Shown here one piece after another: positions 62,272-64,000 of a stretch of 64,000 nucleotides of DNA. Source of the DNA: Gemmatimonadota bacterium (lineage in GTDB: Bacteria; Latescibacterota; UBA2968; UBA8231); contig VXOR01000074.1 of assembly GCA_009840005.1 (NCBI GenBank), positions 82,106-146,105 on the forward strand. The letters run 5' to 3'. The position numbers and the translations under genes are program-made. The first letter of the stretch is position 1; every line of letters begins with the position of its first letter. The notes under the pieces are model-generated. The model had not been told where the DNA came from. It did no database searches and worked only from the letters and a program-made list of their open reading frames with translations.

Positions 62272-63393
62272 CTAGGGCCTCCGCAGATACGCACAGAGCC
62301 GCTCGGCCGCCAAGGCGTGGCCAGCCGCATTCCAGTGGCTATCGCGCCAATACAGGGTTTGGGTTTGGGCCTTTTCCCTGAACTCGTCGAGCAGGTCGAT
62401 CAGCGCGAATCCGTACTCCTCGGCAAAACCGGCTAACCTGGCATTGGGCTTGCCCAAGTCGAACTCGCCGATCAGGCCGTACAGCTCGCGCTTGGCACGC
62501 CAGTTGTCCTCTTCTACCTGAACGATCGACGGCACGTACACGACGGTCAGACGCGCACCGTGCCGCTCGACGCTGTGCTTAAAGGCCGCGAGGATGAGAC
62601 CCGTCAGTTCCCAAGCCGGGGCAAAGCGCGCATCCGCGCCGTACAGGCCCGCGTAAAAATCCTGTTGCTGCCCGCGCGGCACCTCCGGCTGCCACGCCTT
62701 TTGCACCAGCCGGTACAAGTGCCAGTGCTGCGAAAAGTAGCGTTCCAATCGCACTGCGAGGGGCAACGCGTCTGCGGGCTGTCGCCAAAAGCTCGACTCT
62801 TTTACCGGGACGCCCGCGAGCGCGAGCTGCCCGTTGCTCCGCACCCGGAAGTAGGGCTTGAAGCCCCGCTCGGCACCAATGCCCCGACGCGAAGCATTGT
62901 TCCACAGGTCGTTGCCGTAAAAGAAGAGCACCACCTCATCGGCCTTAAATCGCGATCCTTGTTGTTCAAAAAACAGCAGCGCTTGGTCAGTGCCGTAGCC
63001 AGCCACCCCGAAGTTGGCCACCTCCACTGCGGCCTCTTCCCGCTGGAGACAGGCTCCGAGCTGGCGGCTGACCGCGGCCTCTATCGGGACGCCCCACCCC
63101 TCGACAAACGAGTCGCCAAATAGAGCTACGCGGCGGACGCCCGCGGCCTTTGCATCCGCGAACTCGCGATCGCGCAACCCAATGCTATTGATCCGCATTT
63201 CCACGTCAAATTCCGGGGTAATCAAGCGGCCGGCGCGGTCCGGGATGTGGCCCCAACCCAGTTCGGGGTCATAGCGCCAGACGGGGGGCCGGCGGAAGAG
63301 CTGCGGGTGCAAGAAGCTCAACGCCAGCTCGCACAGCGCGATCCCGATGGCCAAGCTGGCCAGTGCGAGGGCTATTTTAGGCGCGTAGCGCAT
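62272..63393 (-). CDS. Membrane-anchored SGNH/GDSL hydrolase
   Basis: A 373-residue protein starting at ATG 63393 with an N-terminal membrane anchor (IALALASLAIGIALCELAL); an earlier in-frame ATG (63513) would add 40 polar residues. The nucleophile Ser95 is in LFGDSFVEGWG; the oxyanion Gly/Asn region is NFGVAGYGTDQA with FFYGNDLWNN; the terminal D351-x-H353 is in WRDSHWNAAGH. This pattern fits the DHHW/AlgX-like SGNH families, often O-acetyl or deacetyl enzymes acting on surface glycans. It lies 3 bp before the YfhO-like gene, in the same operon, suggesting a shared glycan or lipoglycan role. Confidence 0.84.
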   Translation of the reverse strand: MRYAPKIALALASLAIGIALCELALSFLHPQLFRRPPVWRYDPELGWGHIPDRAGRLITPEFDVEMRINSIGLRDREFADAKAAGVRRVALFGDSFVEGWGVPIEAAVSRQLGACLQREEAAVEVANFGVAGYGTDQALLFFEQQGSRFKADEVVLFFYGNDLWNNASRRGIGAERGFKPYFRVRSNGQLALAGVPVKESSFWRQPADALPLAVRLERYFSQHWHLYRLVQKAWQPEVPRGQQQDFYAGLYGADARFAPAWELTGLILAAFKHSVERHGARLTVVYVPSIVQVEEDNWRAKRELYGLIGEFDLGKPNARLAGFAEEYGFALIDLLDEFREKAQTQTLYWRDSHWNAAGHALAAERLCAYLRRP

Positions 63394-63519
63394 TCTCTGT
63401 TTCGTCCGTTCAATTTCACTGCACCTCTGAAAATCCACACAACAGCGATTTTCTGTCAACCGCGACGCCCTTGGCCGGGATACCACAGCCTTATCTATAT
63501 TGCACCGGCACATGACGAG

Positions 63520-63624
63520 ATGCTCACGAACCTCTCTAACAAGATCAAGGACAATACGAGCGTGGACACTACCGCCAACATCTTAAACAGTCGTAAGTTC
63601 AACGACACCCTAACTCAGACCTAA
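63520..63624 (+). CDS. Possible small ORF, 34 residues
   Basis: An ATG at 63520 opens a 34-residue frame ending 2 bp before the next gene's ATG. The product is polar (MLTNLSNKIKDNTSV onward) and has no recognisable motif. No strong Shine-Dalgarno is seen (GACGAG only). It could be a leader peptide or chance. Confidence 0.25.
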   Translation: MLTNLSNKIKDNTSVDTTANILNSRKFNDTLTQT

Positions 63625-63626
63625 GC

Positions 63627-63950
63627 ATGTCCGAACAAGCCACGTACGATCTGCCTAATGTCCGCTTGTTACGGGCGTTGGATAAAGCCCACGAGCAGGG
63701 ATTACGGGATTTCCTGCGTGATAACGGGCATGACGAAAAGTGCCAAACGCATCGCACGCGGGCCGCTAATACTCTGCAAGATCTAATAAATCGGTTAAAC
63801 AGTAACCCTGGCCCCAACTATGACGACCCGTATGTAGCTGCTGCTTATATAGTCAAATACCATCTGTGTCACTGTGTGATGGCATACTGGGTATTCAAGA
63901 GTATCTTTGACCACATAGATATCCCTGACACTCTCTATATTTATGACTGA
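63627..63950 (+). CDS. Unknown small protein, possibly a truncated larger protein
   Basis: A 107-residue protein with two Cys/His pairs (HDEKCQTH and YHLCHC). The segment YVAAAYIVKYHLCHCVMAYW, followed by PDTLYIYD, resembles the entry to a Rossmann/methyltransferase-like domain, where DxGxG would follow; here a stop comes right after the Asp. It might therefore be the N-terminal part of a gene broken by a stop, but it may also be a complete small protein. The ATG has no clear ribosome binding site. It is divergent from the SGNH gene. Function unknown. Confidence 0.5.
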   Translation: MSEQATYDLPNVRLLRALDKAHEQGLRDFLRDNGHDEKCQTHRTRAANTLQDLINRLNSNPGPNYDDPYVAAAYIVKYHLCHCVMAYWVFKSIFDHIDIPDTLYIYD

Positions 63951-63981
63951 TGTTACGCGCTACTATTTCCTGTTCCGACCC

Positions 63982-63997
63982 GCCCGCGTAAGCGGGC
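63982..63997. repeat. GNRA-looped hairpin at the window edge
   Basis: GCCCGC-GTAA-GCGGGC, a 6-bp perfect stem with a GTAA tetraloop, 32 bp after the preceding stop. Its core resembles the stem of the I-E CRISPR repeat (CCCCGC-GTAG-GCGGGG) but the flanks differ. It may be a terminator, a REP-like element, or the first unit of a structure beyond the window. Confidence 0.4.
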
Positions 63998-64000
63998 ATC

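Overview
The window looks like chromosome of a GC-rich Gram-negative bacterium. Secreted proteins here end in FlgD/T9SS-like Ig domains, and there are three CRTAC1 (FG-GAP plus ASPIC/UnbV) proteins, many TPR lipoproteins, an apparent outer-membrane beta-barrel protein and DUF2723/YfhO membrane proteins. That mix fits an FCB-group or related candidate phylum (Latescibacterota or Gemmatimonadota-like), but no marker gene in the window settles it.

Layout. 1-2504: end of mltG, then pcrA. 2581-9245: an accessory block with a two-spacer type I-E CRISPR array, the five Cascade genes (cas6e, cas5e, cas7e, cse2, cas8e on the minus strand), a second pair of 30-bp repeats, a non-coding stretch and a tyrosine recombinase. 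No cas3, cas1 or cas2 is present. 9385-12086: mtaB and miaB, overlapping. 12129-19327: two tandem PQQ-type sugar dehydrogenase-like secreted proteins (the second fused to a di-heme cytochrome region) and a CRTAC1 lipoprotein. 19339-45549: a 26-kb minus-strand surface-protein locus. It holds five large secreted proteins that all end in (V/I)AY, two CRTAC1 proteins, two TPR lipoproteins, a PpiC-type prolyl isomerase, a membrane-TPR protein, a beta-barrel candidate, small lipoproteins and a CBM9-like protein. 45658-50102: a plus-strand sugar ABC transporter (binding protein and two permeases, no ATPase). 50109-57511: a RecB-like nuclease, a VapBC module, a candidate PD-(D/E)XK protein and two AddAB/UvrD-like genes. 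57527-63393: ptsN, a DUF2723 membrane protein, a YfhO-like membrane protein and an SGNH hydrolase. 63394-64000: a small unknown gene and a hairpin at the window edge.

How the genes relate. The Cascade genes overlap tightly, and the array starts 27 bp after the last cas stop in the same orientation, so array and genes may share one transcript. The surface locus is tightly packed, with several ATGA, GTGA or TAATG junctions, and looks built to export, fold and display a family of extracellular proteins. The helicase/nuclease genes look like a dispersed AddAB-type repair or defence unit with accessory genes between its parts.

Most unusual signals: the adaptation-less and Cas3-less Cascade beside a recombinase; the shared -(V/I)AY ending of five tandem secreted proteins; a 23-bp near-palindrome found inside or at the start of five coding genes in three reading frames; and a 530-bp tract that differs at one base between two neighbouring paralogues.
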